Source: Uloborus plumipes (Eukaryota; Arthropoda; Arachnida; Araneae; Uloboridae). Taken from it: DNA of 64,000 nt. The stretch spans positions 1 to 64,000 of the forward strand of contig JAXGGA010005807.1 of NCBI GenBank assembly GCA_038373865.1. Reading direction: 5' to 3'. Every line of letters begins with the position of its first letter. Position 1 is the stretch's first letter. The notes under the pieces were generated by a model. It was not told the DNA's origin. It saw only the letters and a program-made list of their open reading frames with translations, and made no database searches. Below, piece by piece: positions 1 through 10,361 of the stretch. The translations under genes and the position numbers were made by a program.

Positions 1-880
1 ATGCATGATTATTAGAAGTTATGGTCAAGGGATGGTACTACCTCAAGAAAACCGAGTTCCAAGCGGCCACGTAGAAGGAAGATCGACTAATCTTGCGTAC
101 GGCTGTGGCGCATCGTACTGCATCAGCGGCTGACATTCGAGCTGCAGTTGGTATCGTTGTGACCCAAGGAATGGTAAGAAATTGCTTACTTTAAGGACAG
201 CTCCGAGCCAGGTAGCATGTTGCCGGTATTCCATTGATTGCCAACTATTGCCGTTTGCGACGGCAGTGGTGCCAACACTGAGCTTACTGGAGGTCTGAGT
301 GGAAATCTGTTGTGATTTTTGATGAAAACAGATTCTGCCTTGCTGCCAGTGGTGGCTGTATATTGGTCAGAAGGAGACCAGGGGACCGCCTGCATCCAAG
401 CGGTCTACGGCCTAGACACACGGGACCCACACCTGGAGTCATGGTCTCTGGAGCAATTTCCTACGACAGCAGGGGCACTCTTGTGGTTATCCCAAACTCA
501 CTGACTGAAAATTTGTCGTCAGTCTGGTAATTTAACCAGTAGTACAGCCCTTCATGAGTAGCATTCAAGGGGGAGTTTTCCAACAGGATAACGCTCGCCC
601 TCACATCGCTGCTGTAACGCAATGTGCTCTACAGAGTGCTGACATGTTACCATGACCTGCAAAATCACCAGGTCTGTCTCCAATTGATAACGTATGGGAT
701 ATCATTGGACGGCACCTCGAGCATCATCCACAGTCAGCAATGACGGTCCTAGTATTGACACAACAAGTGCAACAAGCATGGCACTCCATACCACAAAGTG
801 ACATTCGGCACCTGTATGACATAATGCATGCACGCTTGCAGGCTTGCCTTCAAAATTCTGGAGGTTACACCCTCTATTAA
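1..880 (+). pseudogene. decayed Tc1-like transposase
   Basis: Tc1-family transposase remnant, originally a DDE/D nuclear cut-and-paste enzyme. Visible pieces are the region around 312-530 (FDENRFCLAASGG, then GVMVSGAISYDSRGTLVVIP), the second catalytic block FQQDNARPH near 580-606, the third catalytic block SPIDNVWDIIGR near 675-710, and the C-terminal end QNSGGYTLY before TAA at 878-880. The third acidic residue reads D where most relatives have E. It is inactive: the middle and C-terminal blocks are in a different frame from the 312-530 block, TGA at 653-655 replaces the Trp of the usual LPWPA motif, and the N-terminal half is interrupted by stops. Confidence 0.85.
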
Positions 881-1046
881 ATTAACATAATTTCACATTT
901 GCACAGCATTTTCTTGAGCTTAAATTAGCCAATGATCTTGTACATTTAATCAATTAAACATGTTAACTAGACAATTGCATTACCCAAATTTCATTACTCT
1001 GCAGTAATTTTTTCTTGGTGTTGGGATTTTTTTTTTTCCGCCAGTG
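1..1046 (+). mobile_element. Tc1-like DNA transposon, 3' part
   Basis: The window opens inside a Tc1/mariner-type element. Its right terminus ends CCGCCAGTG followed by a TA target dinucleotide at 1047-1048, after a T-rich run typical of this terminal repeat. The left terminus lies before base 1. It carries the decayed transposase described separately. Confidence 0.8.
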
Positions 1047-1048
1047 TA

Positions 1049-1801
1049 TTAAAAACACACGTCTGTGATAGGAATCCTGACTACGATCATTCACCTTTTT
1101 TCTTGTCCGCGCAAAATTGATATCTTTCACCTTTTTGACCACTTTCTTAAATCAACACAAGGTGGGACATTCAAGCTCTAGAGCTGCAAATTTTTACTAG
1201 GCGTTAGATTCCGTCATTTTCCGCGTAGTTCTGCCATATCTCATAGATGGCAGCACGAGTGAATTCCAAAATTTTTAAATCCGATTTTTACAGAATTTAC
1301 GAAAAGAATATAGATTGACATTGTGTATGAACTATTTCTGGAATACAAAAGTGGTCAATTAAAAAACAAGGCTCCTGACAAGTTAGTTTCGAGATTTTTT
1401 AAAAGTAATAACACAAATAACGGGATTAAGGAAATTAAGGATTAAGGAGATAAGGAAATTGAAAACTAACTTCAAAACAACGTTTTGAAAATGGATGAAA
1501 ATTTTTGAACTTGGTTTTTACTTATTCGCTTATTTTTTCGGCACACAAAGAAAATACATGCATATATAAAAACAAAAGGAATTTTAGTTTATATTGTTCA
1601 TAAGAATAGTGACACATAAACAAATTAATTATTATTTTTTTTAAGGTGATTGCGAACTGAACGACAAAAATATGAATTGAAACTCTGTTGTAACTGTTTT
1701 TCGAACACGAAAGGGGTCAAATTCATAAATAAATCTTTTAATGTTCATTGCTTTTCCTGAAAGGAGAGGGCAGGATTAAAACTATTAAAATTTGATAACA
1801 C
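1049..1801. other. AT-rich intergenic stretch, no gene seen
   Basis: No coding, RNA or transposon-end signal was recognised. Around 1420-1455 there is a short purine-rich near-repeat of AAGGAAATTAAGGATT type. Confidence 0.5.
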
Positions 1802-1805
1802 TACC

Positions 1806-2325
1806 CAAGTAGCACACATTCGTTGTTTAAACGTTGCAAATCCGTTAGGCCATCCGTTGAAACAACGTTAGTATCAAACGTGTTTTCAACGCTAATAGGT
1901 CTCGTTGATTATGCTGTTTTTCAACCAAATGTTTCAACCTTAAAATAACGCAACACTTTCCGTTGAAACAACGTTGGTATCAAACGTGTTTCCAACACTA
2001 CTATATCTCGTTGTTTATGCTAATTTTCAACCTTTTTTTCCAACGTTGAAAAAACGGTAACGCCTACCGTTAAAATGACGTTTGTATCAAACGTGTTTTT
2101 AACGCTAATATGTCTTATTGTTTATGCTATTTTTAAACCATTTTTTCAACGTTGAAAAACCGTTAATGCCGTCCGTTGTAATTGCGTTTGTATCAATCGT
2201 GTTTTTAACGCTAATATATTTCGTGGCTTATGCTTTTTTTTCAACGTTAAAAAAATTAACGCTTTCTGTTGAAATGACGTTTCAAGCGTGTCTTTAACGC
2301 TAATATGTGCTGTAGCTTATGAAAG
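1806..2325. repeat. subterminal tandem repeat, about 115-bp unit
   Basis: Four to five diverged copies share the succession CCGTTGAAA.GACGTT, GTATCAAACGTGTTTT, AACGCTAATA and GTTTATGCT. They lie directly inside the left terminus of the 7-kb element. The right end (8700-8875) has a related but different pair of units built on TTTTCAACGGAAAACATTTGCG. Confidence 0.75.
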
Positions 2326-2705
2326 CCCTCTTTGAAAGTTCGCTGTAATAAACGTGCATTATGTAGAAATTTTCCATGAACATCAGAAAGGCTTTTTTAC
2401 TTCCTCTTACGTAGTAAAAAGATGCATTGTGATCGCAAAAAAAAAAAAAGAAAAAATCACTCAATTTTGGGTCTAAATTTTGATTTTGGTCACCCCCGAA
2501 TGAATATTGAGTAGTTTTCTCGACCTGTCAGCACGTGCATATCTATACCTACCAACATATAACCAGTCGAAAAATATTTTTCAACCACCCCCGAGTTAAT
2601 TACGACGAGTTTTCTCGTAACGTCTGTATGTACGTATGTATGTCGCATAACTCAAAAACTATCCACCGTAGAAGCTTCTAGATTAGAATATAGACTTTGA
2701 GAGGC

Positions 2706-3180
2706 GTCTAGTTGTGCACCTCCCCTTGTGGTTGCATTCGAATGTTCCCAAGGGGGTGTTTTCCCCCTTTTGGGGGTAAATCACTGTTAATTGCAGACAA
2801 GTGATATGAATTGGTGCGACCACTTGGCGATATATCGCCAAGCTTTTGGTCGCCAAGTATTTGACGCTAACTTGGCGACGAATCGCCAAGTTGGCGACAA
2901 ATGTGGCGAAAACAATTATTTTTTGAATGTGGGCTCAATTTGGCGCTATTGGCGATATTCTGCGAAGAATCCACTGAATGAAGTTAAAATCAGAGATATT
3001 TAGAAAATTATTCATTGTCAAACATTTTTTTGCAATTTTTCGTGGCAAACTAGGGGGTGTGAATGCTTGAATTGTTATCTTGCTCACTCCAAACACTATT
3101 TTAACTCCTAAGGCATCTACTAAGAAATTTACACGTAAAAGGAAGTAGTGTGAGGGTCCATATCAGATCTTTTTGAATAT
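2706..3180 (+). repeat. left arm of a large inverted repeat with GGCGA motifs
   Basis: Shares many blocks in inverted orientation with 7205-7905: GTGGTTGCATTC, CCAAGGGGGTGTT, TGATATGAATTGG, GACCACTTGGCGATATAT, AAGGCATCTAC and TTTACACGTAAAA. The segment at 2818-2905 packs many TTGGCGA/TCGCCAA half-sites. No coding content was recognised. Confidence 0.75.
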
Positions 3181-3923
3181 TCTTCTATTAAATAAAGAAT
3201 TAAATATGAAACCTTTGCTCTAGGAATACTTCACACATGTATCTACTGCACGAATCGGTAATAGACAAAAAATGTCGCTAAAAAAGGAAGAAAGAAAAAG
3301 ATATAGTGCAACACTAAAACTCGACAGCAAGTAAAAGAAAATTAACAAGTTTATTGCTAACATGTGCAATGAATAAAATTTAAATAAAAAATATTACTAT
3401 GGTATACATTATGTTACATGTAATTTTTTTTATGACATTAAGTTTTGAAAAATAAAAGATATACAGTTGGACCCAGTACAATACAAGCCTTTGCAATGAA
3501 AACGAATTTTAAGATTAGAGAATTATAAATTAAACAAGATGAAAGACTGAAACTAAATTGTTTCATAAATCAACTGCTTGACAAAATTAATCATTTAAAA
3601 ACTTTATTTTTATACAAGTAAGAGAACTTGTTCGGTGAATTTTAAATTTGAGCATACATAAATTTAATAAAACAGATACTTAATAGACTCGAAAATCCGC
3701 AAATAAAAATCCATCAGTCATATAATACAATACAATATTAAAAACTTACCAAATCATAATCAATAAATTACTTCACTCAAGTCCAAGCTCTCCTAATAAA
3801 TGTTTCCCCAATAATAAAATCTAAATTTAACCAAACAATATGTAGCAGAAGATTAAGTAAGCATGTGCAAAATGCAGCGAAATACAAAATAAATAAATAT
3901 TAAATGACAAAATTATTATACAA
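3181..3923. other. AT-rich filler between repeat arm and Helitron-like insert
   Basis: Very AT-rich, with no open frame or recognised repeat terminus. Confidence 0.4.
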
Positions 3924-5550
3924 CTAGCAAAAATACCCGGCGTTGCCTGGGCCAGTAAAAATATTGAGAAACAATTTATAATCGCTTTTTTTCCCCAAAC
4001 TAAAAGAACTCAAAACGTACCGCTTTGACGATTTAAAATGTCGCTAAATTTGCGGTAACTGTTTTGGGATACCTAGGATAATTTTTCTCCCCTCCCTACT
4101 TTATGCAAATATGCTTAGGTATTATTAAGCCAGTAATTTTTGTCAAAGAAAAATTGTCATTTAATGCTAAGAAAATATTGCTGACCATGAAATGACGCTA
4201 AAAGTTTTTGTCCTAAGTGATTTCGAAATTAGTAGGGAGCATTTGACAATTATTTGTGCGAAAAACACAAATTAATGGTAATTTTAGTTTTGGGGTCTGA
4301 TTAATTTCGTATGCGGATTACTTTCTGCTTTGACGTAAGTTTCAAAAGTTTTTTAATGACAACGTACGGAATCGGCCAAAAAAAAAAAACAACTTTTCTT
4401 CAACTGTGAGAGTATTATTTCGATGATTAAGATTTTGGCGCAGTCTACAAATATCAGACAACAATCGTTTTATTTTAGTTATATCGTAAGAAGTAAAATA
4501 TTATTACATAGTCTTTGGCGCCAGAACTGGCGTCAGTGGAAAACATTACCCATAATCTTAGTTATTATAATATTTTTGCAACAAATTCGGCAAGATACCT
4601 GTTCGATTGTATTCTAAGTGACCAATTGTAAGTACCGCCCAATCAACGCCAACAAATTTTTAAAAATACTGTAAAATTGTATTTAAAGTTCCATTAAAGT
4701 GGAAAATGCTGAACCTAATCCATTTATTAGTTGCCAATCTCTTCAAGCGATTACATTACCGATACTCTAAAACACTAAAACACATACTGTCGGCCCCGCT
4801 CAAACGAATACTGTCGGTTCCAAGAAATATTATTTGATTAAGCGGAGAATTCGATTAAGCGGAATCTTTAGCATTGCGTCTATGGCATGGGAAATATCTA
4901 GTTCCAGGATATTTTATTCGTTTATCCGTTAGACGATTAAGCAGGACCGACAAATTCACGAAACTTGTGAAAATAATTGATACAGTCAACAATTTACTAA
5001 CAAAGGAATACAATTTATTCTAAAAAAATAATATTTTCACGCAGCAATGCACATTAAAAAACACATTGCTTAAGGATAAATATTCTACTTACACAACTAA
5101 GACTACAAAACGTTTTAAATACAAATCATGGTAAAAGCCTGGATATTCCCCATGAAGCTGGAAAAAAAACCTTCATGATTTGACTTGAGAAAAGCCTTGG
5201 ACATTAAATACGGAAAGAAGAAATGATGCCCGCAATTTTAGCTTTCGACAGGGAGTTGAGATGATACACTAAATACTGAGTTAGTTTGGTCAATGCCTTT
5301 TGATTTATGAGAAATATGTACCTTAAATTGGAATGAAAAAGACGCTACCGATCGAACTTTTTTGAATATCGTTATAAATTATAGCCTATGTGTTATTCTG
5401 ATGTATATGCTACATTATGGTAAAAGTTTCATCAAAATCCATTCAGTAGTTTTTGCGTGAAAGAGGAACAAACATACATCCATCCATACATCCATCCATA
5501 CATCCATCCATCCATCCATACAAACTTTCGCATATATAATAGTAGTAAGA
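3924..5550 (-). mobile_element. Helitron-like non-autonomous element
   Basis: On the minus strand the element begins TCTTACTACTATTATATATG and ends with a GC-rich hairpin (stem CCCGGC/GCCTGGG at 3936-3951 on the plus strand) a few bases before a terminal CTAG. It sits between A and T. A TC start, a hairpin near the 3' end, a CTAG terminus and A/T insertion are Helitron hallmarks, and the ACGCCGGGTA-type end recurs in arthropod non-autonomous Helitron-like families. A CATC/CATA microsatellite occupies 5477-5520. No Rep/helicase coding is visible. Superfamily is inferred from termini only. Confidence 0.55.
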
Positions 5551-5716
5551 TGTATTTTTTAAGGAAACATTCACATTTGATTTTTTTTTTGTTCCAGCAG
5601 TGTATGCTTGAGGACTAGTTTAAATGCTCCATTCGATATTCTTATCTTTTGCGTTTTTGCGGCATCGATTCTGTCGTACAGCATCTGTAAAGCAGAAAAA
5701 AGTGAACTTATATGAA

Positions 5717-5760
<44 letters not shown>
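5717..5760. repeat. (TA)n microsatellite
   Basis: Uninterrupted TA repeat of roughly 20 units. The Tyr-Ile frame across it is low-complexity, not a gene. Confidence 0.9.
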
Positions 5761-5763
<3 letters not shown>

Positions 5764-6384
5764 ATTTTAACTAAATGTAATTGTTTGAATTATAACTAAT
5801 TTTTTTTGTTTAAAACTTAGCAAAAATGTTTTCTTAATCACTTTTATTTCTTTTATTTTCTCTCTCTCTCTCTTTTAAATAGTTTTCATTAATCAATGAG
5901 TGTTGGTAGGATTTAGTTAGCAAAATTCCTAGTGATTTCAGTGTTATTTCATACGATATAGGAGAATAATTGGAATTTTCTATGATGTTTAAGGGAGACT
6001 TCGCAAAAGATTTTATCATTAAGAAGTTATCAAAATACAAGCTTATCCTATTAGCAATGTATTTCTAATACGAGGCAGCGAGAAGCAAAGGGATGTAAGT
6101 GCAAAAATTGAAAATTTGAAGAAACTAGTTGGAAATTCTCTATTTCATTTTGGGACAAAAGATAGTCCTAAAAGCTCTAATAGTAAAGTTGATAGAAATT
6201 TTATACATAATTTTCATGCAATAGTTTACTGCTTGCTAAATTCGTAAAACATGACCAAGTTAAATATAAGTAAAAGAAACTTACGATTCAATGAAGTTTC
6301 CCGGCAAAAAAAAATCGAATCGGTCATCTGGAAACAGAAAGAGCCATTATAGATTGATAAATAAGTTTAACAGCATTTTTAAAA

Positions 6385-6430
6385 ATTATATTCCAAATGC
6401 AGCTTAGTAAAGCTGCATTTGGAATATAAT
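6385..6430. repeat. perfect 21-bp inverted repeat with 4-nt loop
   Basis: The arm at 6385-6405 (ends ...AAATGCAGCTT) is perfectly complementary to 6410-6430 (AAGCTGCATTT...), with AGTA between them. Transcription on either strand would give a 21-bp hairpin. Origin unknown. Confidence 0.85.
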
Positions 6431-7204
6431 TGTAAAATCTTTTACTTTTAAGAGGTCCACAATTAAGCCTTAAACTGAATTTAGATCAAGAAGACTTGGT
6501 TCTTTTTGACACTTTATTTGTTTCTTAAGATTTTTACTTATTTCATGTTTGTTTTATAAAAGGTTATGATTAAAAACACATTTTCCACATTAAAAGCAAA
6601 AACTAATTTAATAGAAAATTTAAAGTTTGATTTTTTTAATTTGAGAAGTTTAAGACAATCTAAATTTTTTTTCATCAATATTTTGTTAAAACCCTTTGGG
6701 CGCCATGGGTTCTACTTTAGAACCACTTAATAATTTTTTTCTGCCTCTAAGTAATATATTTTATTTTTTTGAAATTAACTTGAGATCAATAATTAAGTTC
6801 CTAGTTCCATTGGTACTTTTTTCCAAAATTCTGGACGGTAAATTCATCCAATGAAATATCTAAAAGCGGAATTTTACGTCGCGATCGCTCAAAGAGTTAA
6901 AAATAAATAATATAATTGTTTTTTTCTCCTCATATGGTATGTCAGAGACTTTTTGCTTGAACCGCATTATTATTATTTTATTAATTTATTTACATTTTAA
7001 TCACCAAAATTTGAAAAATAGTACAAAAAATACACTATCTGTTATTTTTTCACTTAAAAATTCGTAACTTTTATAGTTATAAGAAAATTAATCCCAAAGT
7101 TCTCCTTAGCAGATTATATTGAAATTACAAAACGATTTCAATTTCTTTGATGAAGGTTTTAAAGTTTAGGCCTAGTAATTTCGTGGAAAAGGTTAAACTG
7201 AAAA

Positions 7205-7905
7205 AATCTGGTTTGGACACCACACAACTTCTTTTTACGTGTAAATACCGTAAAGTCGGGTTACTTGGACCCTAGGGGGTTACTTGAGCCCATTACAGTA
7301 AAATGATAAAATCTAGGTTTGGTACTTATTAGTTGAAGACTTACACGTAGTTCCTCGTTTCTCTGCTAGGTAGAAGCACTCTGCAGTCTCTAACGCTAGT
7401 ACCAAACCCAGATTTTATCATTTTACTGTGGGCTCAAGTAACCTCCTTGTGGGTCCAAGTAACCCGACTTTACGGTAATTTAGTAGATGCCTTAAGTGTT
7501 AAAATAGTGCTTGCAGTGAGCAAGGTAGCTGTTCAAACATTTACACCTCTAGTTGCACGAAACAATGCAAAAAAATGTTTTACAATGATTAATTTTCCAA
7601 ATATCGCCGATTTTAACATTATTAAATGGATTTTTTGCAAAATATCGCCAATAGCGCCAAATAAACCCAAATTCAAAAAAAAAAAAAAAAAAAAAAAACC
7701 AAATTTGTCGCCAAGTTGGCGATAAGTCGCCAAGTTGGCGTCAATCACTTGGCGACCAAAAGCATGGAGATATATCGCCAAGTGGTCGCGCCAATTCATA
7801 TCATTGGAGACTGCATTGAAATGAACTGATTTACCCCAAAAAAGGGGTTAAACACCCCCTTGGAAACATTTGAATGCAACCACAATTGGAGATGTACAGC
7901 TAGAC
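7205..7905 (-). repeat. right arm of the large inverted repeat
   Basis: Inverted, diverged counterpart of 2706-3180, interrupted by the MITE at 7248-7475 and by an A-run near 7675-7698. The frames open across it come from low-complexity and GGCGA-motif sequence and have no protein likeness. Confidence 0.75.
7248..7475. mobile_element. palindromic MITE, TA-flanked
   Basis: Its ends are inverted copies, CCGTAAAGTCGGGTTACTTGG at both termini (read inward). The inner arms also match (AGTAAAATGATAAAATCT and its complement), leaving a loop of roughly 80 bp. TA duplications at 7246-7247 and 7476-7477 point to Tc1/mariner-type mobilisation. It interrupts the right inverted-repeat arm, so it is younger than that arm. 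Confidence 0.85.
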
Positions 7906-8700
7906 TATATTATTTCTGATTTTGTCCCATTAAACTGACTGCTGCATAATTGCTGATAGTTTTTTCGCACGAAACTTATGTTTCCTACAGTAATCTCAAC
8001 CTTGCATTCAAAATATTTCGAATATTTGATAAAAATGTGTAAAAACTACATATTTTTACTTAAATATTGTTTAATAATCCTTCTAAGCATCTAAATATAT
8101 TTTTTTATTTCTTAGCAATGATATGAATCCGCTAGTTAAAAAAAATAAACGTAATAAACTTGTAAACACAGAATATTCTTCCGACAACTATTTTCAAAAT
8201 GGCAGCCGATTCCAAAATATCAATTCGAAATAATAATGCTAGAATAGCGTTTCTTCTTTTGAAGTTTTCATATCTATCCCAAAATTAAATTACGATTTCC
8301 TTTAAATATTTGGATGCATCTTCTCAAAATTCACATAATCAATGAAATTAAAAAGAAAAAAAAAAAACAGGAACACAATTAACCAATTACTACATACAAT
8401 TTTAATTTTAACGATGCACATAGATTTTTAAAATTTTATACGTGAATGCAGATAACTATAAAAGAATACGAAAAATGTAAAACAGAGAATTATAACACAA
8501 AAAACAATACGGAAAATGGAAAACAGAGAATTATAAAATATTTTATAGTAAGTAAAATACAATTTCCAATACTTTACGTACCTTTGAGATGAACATTCTT
8601 TACAAATGTTTTTCTTTGTCTGCCGTTGAAGTAATGGCTGCTTGCAAGAGAAGACAAGAGTGTTGAGATGTAGACTGCTGCTGTTTTTGGACTTAGTTTT
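7906..8700. other. AT-rich interior of the 7-kb element, no gene
   Basis: No coding or transposon-end signal was recognised. A stop-free minus-strand frame at 8428-8703 is low-complexity and has no family likeness. Confidence 0.4.
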
Positions 8701-9076
8701 CAACGGAAAACATTTGCGTTACAAAAACGTTGTAAAATCGTTAAAAACACAACTTGATTTTCAACGGAAAACATTTGCGTTTTAAAAACGTTGTAAAATC
8801 GTTAGAATCGCAACCTAACGGATTTTCAACGATGGCAACGATTTTAAAACGTTAATTCAACGAAGTGTGCTACCTGGGTATAGTGCTTTAAAATTTTATA
8901 TACATTTCAATAAATGCACAATAATGATCAACAATGAATTTCCAGTTAAAGGTTCACCTCAATTTCAGCATGAAATGAATTGAAAGCAATTATAACTCAC
9001 GTTTTAATTACTTTAGAATATTCGAATGAATTTTCTCTGATGCAGAAAAATCAGGTGTTTTTATCGACATGTAATA

Positions 9077-10359
9077 CCGTAAAATGAGTTGAATCAGAAC
9101 ACTTTTCAGTTTTAATTGTAAGAAAAGTAGTTAAAAGATTTTTTTTAATTTGATTTTTTGGGTAAAACTTCGGTCTTGCTTTGCTTTTGATATTCCAAGC
9201 AAAGACAAAACATTTCGAACAGTTATTATTTATATATATAGGAATTTAGGGGTCACCCCGCAGATAGGGTCAATCGGAACACATGTTAAAATTTCTACTT
9301 TTTTCAATCTAACAGGTAATAGGTCACACAAACATGAGTAATATTGATGGGGAAAAATAAGAACAGATAGTTATTGTCAAATAAATATTTATTTTCTGTA
9401 CCAGTAAACGTTTATGGTTTTTCAAAATTTAAAATGATATTGAATTTATGAAAAATTAGAATTAATTTTAAGAAATGCTTTTGAGTTGAAATACAAAAGC
9501 TGTAACATAAATTGAAGTCACTCGTCCACAAATATGTACGTCCACAAATATGTACTTGTCCTTAAAACTAGCAGTTGTGGCTTAAGTTTTTTCATAACAT
9601 CTTCTTTGATGAATGCTGTCTTTTCTTTAGTTTCTTGAAATCTCTGCGTTTTGGGGATTGTCCTGTAAGATTTTCCCACTTATTCATCACTGTCTGTGTG
9701 CTGGACTTTTGCTACATAAAGTTTGTATGACTTTCCCCTGTGTATTTTAGGTAAAAAGAAGTCTCCTGGAGCGAAAATCTTCTTAAATCTGCAACTTTCT
9801 GTCATCCTAAGATCTAGTTGCTCATGAGAAGAGATAACCAGTAATAAATACTTGTTCTTGTCTGAACTAGAAGAATTGGGGTTAGAATCTGGATGTTTCA
9901 AACAGTTTCCTTTAAATAAGTTTGAAATGGAACAACAGAAGCAAGTGTTCCGATACACCCCGCAAATTTTTTTCCTATAGCATTTTTCAGAATTCTTCAT
10001 TTTTACGACACAACTGTTAAAAAATGAAAATTCTAATGTGGTATTCTGTTGTTCAGATACATACATAATTGAAACATACCACTCTTAGGTTTAAAATATA
10101 ACACAGTTTGTACTTACATATGAAGTTTTGCACTCTATGAAAACGTGATGTTTTCTAGCATTCCACGTGCAGCCCTAATTATAAGCCAGTAGTAATGCCA
10201 AATTGACAAAAGTAATTTTTTCCTACTTCCTATGATCTTTTCTTTCTAAAAAAAATATTAACAAAAAAGCCCAGTAGTGAAATTATGAAGAATTTCTTCG
10301 TGCGGTCGAGAAGTTTTGTTCCGATTGACCCCGCTGTTCCTATACACCCCATTTTCCGG
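9077..10359 (-). mobile_element. mariner/pogo-type element with TACCGKAAAATG termini
   Basis: The left end CCGTAAAATGAGTTGAATC and the inverted right end CCGGAAAATGGGGTGTATAG are similar, and TA flanks both (9075-9076, 10360-10361). The motif GGTCAATCGGAACA recurs inside near both ends. It contains a C-terminal transposase-like frame on the minus strand (9680-10066). Confidence 0.65.
9680..10066 (-). pseudogene. transposase C-terminal remnant
   Basis: A 128-residue frame ending PGDFFLPKIHRGKSYKLYVA then KVQHTDSDE. The GDF.L.K....KSYKLYVAK pattern resembles the C-terminal region that follows the DDE domain in pogo/Tigger-like transposases, and the frame sits inside an element with matching termini. 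No DDE motif, start context or full domain is present, so I treat it as a fragment. A spurious open frame remains possible. Confidence 0.4.
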
Positions 10360-10361
10360 TA

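Larger units (their letters stand above)
1804..8878. mobile_element. 7-kb terminal-inverted-repeat element (CCCARGTAGCACA ends)
   Basis: The left end reads CCCAAGTAGCACACATTCG and the right end, on the other strand, CCCAGGTAGCACACTTCG. Both are followed inward by CGTTG- and CCGTTAGG-rich sequence, and TA flanks each side (1802-1803, 8879-8880). The inverted similarity continues a few bases outside (CACTA), so the true boundary and superfamily are uncertain. No transposase is readable. The body is filled by other repeats: inverted arms at 2706-3180 and 7205-7905, a Helitron-like insert at 3924-5550 and a MITE at 7248-7475. Confidence 0.6.

Noticed and set aside
5571..5762. Short minus-strand frame with Tyr-Ile repeat
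   Set aside because: Created by the (TA)n microsatellite.
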